A model generated the notes under the pieces. That model was not told where the DNA came from, did no database searches, and worked only from the letters and a program-made list of their open reading frames with translations. This document shows positions 14,661 through 15,554 of a DNA stretch of 15,554 nt, piece by piece (within the stretch, counting starts at the first letter, position 1; every line of letters begins with the position of its first letter). The position numbers and the translations under genes were made by a program. Origin of the DNA: Planctomycetaceae bacterium (lineage in GTDB: Bacteria; Planctomycetota; Phycisphaerae; Phycisphaerales; SM1A02); the NCBI GenBank assembly GCA_002737585.1, contig NSIA01000194.1, forward strand, positions 1-15,554, written 5' to 3'.

Positions 14661-15206
14661 TCACGAGGCGCGAGAGTTTACATCACTTGATCGTGCGTCT
14701 AACTGCAGTAGCGCACGCTTGATTCCGAGCATCGGCCCGCTCTGCCGCGCATCTCCCGCGTAACCGCCGATCCAGTCACCCGAACCCACCACCCGGTGAC
14801 AGGGCACCACGATCGGCATGGGATTCCTGCGCATCGCTTGCCCGGCCGCGCGCGCAGCCCGTGGACTACCCGCCGCTGCCGCCAGCCAGGCATAACTGCG
14901 CGTCTCACCACGGGGAATCGAGCAACACGCCCGCCAGCACGCCTTCTGAAACGCAGTGCCTTCTGCAAGCGGCACATCACTAAAGTCATCAAGACTTCCC
15001 GCAAGCCACGCCTCAATCCGCACCCGAAGCAGCAGCGCCTGTTGCGCATCCCGGGTGAGCAGGGTGACCGAACCTCCCGGCGTCTGCACCACCAGCGGCA
15101 CGCGGGCGCGGACCGCCCCGGTACCCACGGTTTCGCCATCGCCACGCGCCGCCGCGCCCTCGGCGTCACAAACTCGGGTGGAAATTTCAGTGGCAATCGC
15201 ATTCAT
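14661..15206 (-). CDS. ogt: Methylated-DNA--[protein]-cysteine S-methyltransferase
   Basis: A 181-residue DNA repair protein that removes alkyl groups from O6-alkylguanine (and O4-alkylthymine) by irreversible transfer to its own cysteine. The acceptor is Cys136 in the invariant PCHRV motif, preceded by AMRRNPMPIVV and followed by a GSGDWIGGYAGD loop. The helix-turn-helix part is recognisable at GETRSYAWLAAAAGSPRAARA (residues 100-120), with the arginine finger in SPRAARAAGQA. The N-terminal ribonuclease-H-like domain (residues 1-85) is poorly conserved and Ala/Arg-rich, as is common. It lacks any AdaA-type regulatory domain, so it is the simple Ogt/AGT form. It diverges from glyA across 45 bp. 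TAGGCT lies 10 nt before the ATG but is a weak -10 match. Confidence 0.93.
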   Translation of the reverse strand: MNAIATEISTRVCDAEGAAARGDGETVGTGAVRARVPLVVQTPGGSVTLLTRDAQQALLLRVRIEAWLAGSLDDFSDVPLAEGTAFQKACWRACCSIPRGETRSYAWLAAAAGSPRAARAAGQAMRRNPMPIVVPCHRVVGSGDWIGGYAGDARQSGPMLGIKRALLQLDARSSDVNSRAS

Positions 15207-15236
15207 TGCACCGCAAAGCCTACATGCCCGCCGGAG

Positions 15237-15242
15237 TACGAT
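15237..15242 (+). promoter_or_regulatory. Putative -10 element (TACGAT) of glyA, leaderless-type
   Basis: TACGAT ends 9 nt before the glyA ATG, with no Shine-Dalgarno at a usable distance (a GGAG lies 17 nt upstream). It sits in the 45-bp divergent gap with ogt. No -35 match at standard spacing was found. Confidence 0.35.
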
Positions 15243-15251
15243 TGGTCCTCA

Positions 15252-15554
15252 ATGACTACCGCCGCCCGACCATCAGCGTTCGCCGCGCCCGCCTCTCTTG
15301 ATGCCATGTCCCGCGAGTTGGTGGACCTTGTCGCCGCACAAGATCCCGACATCGCTGCGCTCATGGCCAAGGAAGCCGACCGTCAGGCGAGCACGCTTGA
15401 ACTGATCGCCAGCGAGAATCATGTCACCCCCGCAGTGATGCACGCGGCCGGCAGTTGGCTGACCAACAAGTACGCCGAGGGCTACCCCGGCAAGCGCTAT
15501 TACGGCGGTTGTGAGTTTCACGACCAGATTGAAGACATCGCCCGCGACCGCGCC
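15252..15554 (+). CDS. glyA: Serine hydroxymethyltransferase, N-terminal part (runs off window edge)
   Basis: The first 101 codons of a PLP-dependent enzyme that interconverts serine and glycine while charging tetrahydrofolate with a one-carbon unit. The frame starts at the ATG at 15252 and stays open to the edge. Recognisable N-terminal family segments are TLELIASENHVTP, the tyrosine-containing LTNKYAEGYPGKRYYGGCEF loop that touches folate and substrate, and the following IEDIARDRA helix. The N-terminus is about 20-25 residues longer than in E. coli GlyA, with an Ala/Pro-rich extension (TTAARPSAFAAPA). An in-frame ATG at residue 19 would give a more usual length, but the TACGAT box fits the upstream ATG. 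The PLP lysine and most of the protein lie outside the window. Confidence 0.93.
   Translation, partial: MTTAARPSAFAAPASLDAMSRELVDLVAAQDPDIAALMAKEADRQASTLELIASENHVTPAVMHAAGSWLTNKYAEGYPGKRYYGGCEFHDQIEDIARDRA

Noticed and set aside
1..15554. CRISPR arrays, tRNA or rRNA genes, insertion sequences, attachment sites and defence or toxin-antitoxin genes.
   Set aside because: I read for regular direct repeats, terminal inverted repeats, tRNA-like folds and transposase or integrase motifs and found none.

Overview
The window is a GC-rich stretch of bacterial chromosome carrying housekeeping and catabolic genes. No rRNA, tRNA, CRISPR array, insertion sequence, phage gene or integrase was seen. Several things suggest a planctomycete-like bacterium, perhaps of the Phycisphaerae: a small Lys/Arg-rich HU variant, a secreted DPP-IV-type peptidase, a MurQ fused to an acetyltransferase, and weak or absent Shine-Dalgarno sites before most genes. 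This assignment is inferred from gene style only and is not proven.

Layout. (1) 1-849, minus: N-terminal part of a secreted protein with tandem bacterial SH3 domains, cut by the window edge. (2) Divergent from it across 36 bp: a TolC-family outer-membrane channel (886-2721), then a Sua5/TsaC tRNA-threonylcarbamoyladenosine enzyme (2744-3712). (3) Convergent with these: the first two histidine-degradation enzymes on the minus strand, hutH (5519-7078) followed by hutU (3742-5400). (4) Divergent from hutH: a tight plus-strand run of four genes, namely a polytopic membrane protein (7137-7952), a PfkB-family kinase (7972-8898), a secreted S9/DPP-IV peptidase (8913-11111) and a MurQ-GNAT fusion (11108-12460) that overlaps the peptidase stop by 4 nt. 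(5) A shared hairpin terminator, then on the minus strand an HU-like DNA-binding protein (12624-12944) with a long structured leader, UDP-glucose dehydrogenase (13205-14545) and an O6-alkylguanine-DNA alkyltransferase (14661-15206). (6) Divergent from the last: the start of glyA (15252 to the edge).

HutH and HutU convert histidine to urocanate and then to imidazolone propionate; the later enzymes are not in the window. MurQ turns MurNAc-6-phosphate into GlcNAc-6-phosphate, so the four-gene run may have a cell-wall salvage or peptide-scavenging role, which is inference. Ugd supplies UDP-glucuronate for exopolysaccharide or envelope sugars.

The most notable non-coding signal is a repeated start-site pattern. 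Before six of the starts, a TANNNT hexamer ends only 6-9 nt from the ATG and no Shine-Dalgarno is visible. This is the arrangement expected of leaderless transcripts. The HU gene is the opposite case, with a leader of about 85 nt, two hairpins and a clear Shine-Dalgarno. The most notable coding oddity is the MurQ-GNAT fusion. I did not find a clearly new multi-gene system such as a defence or mobile system.
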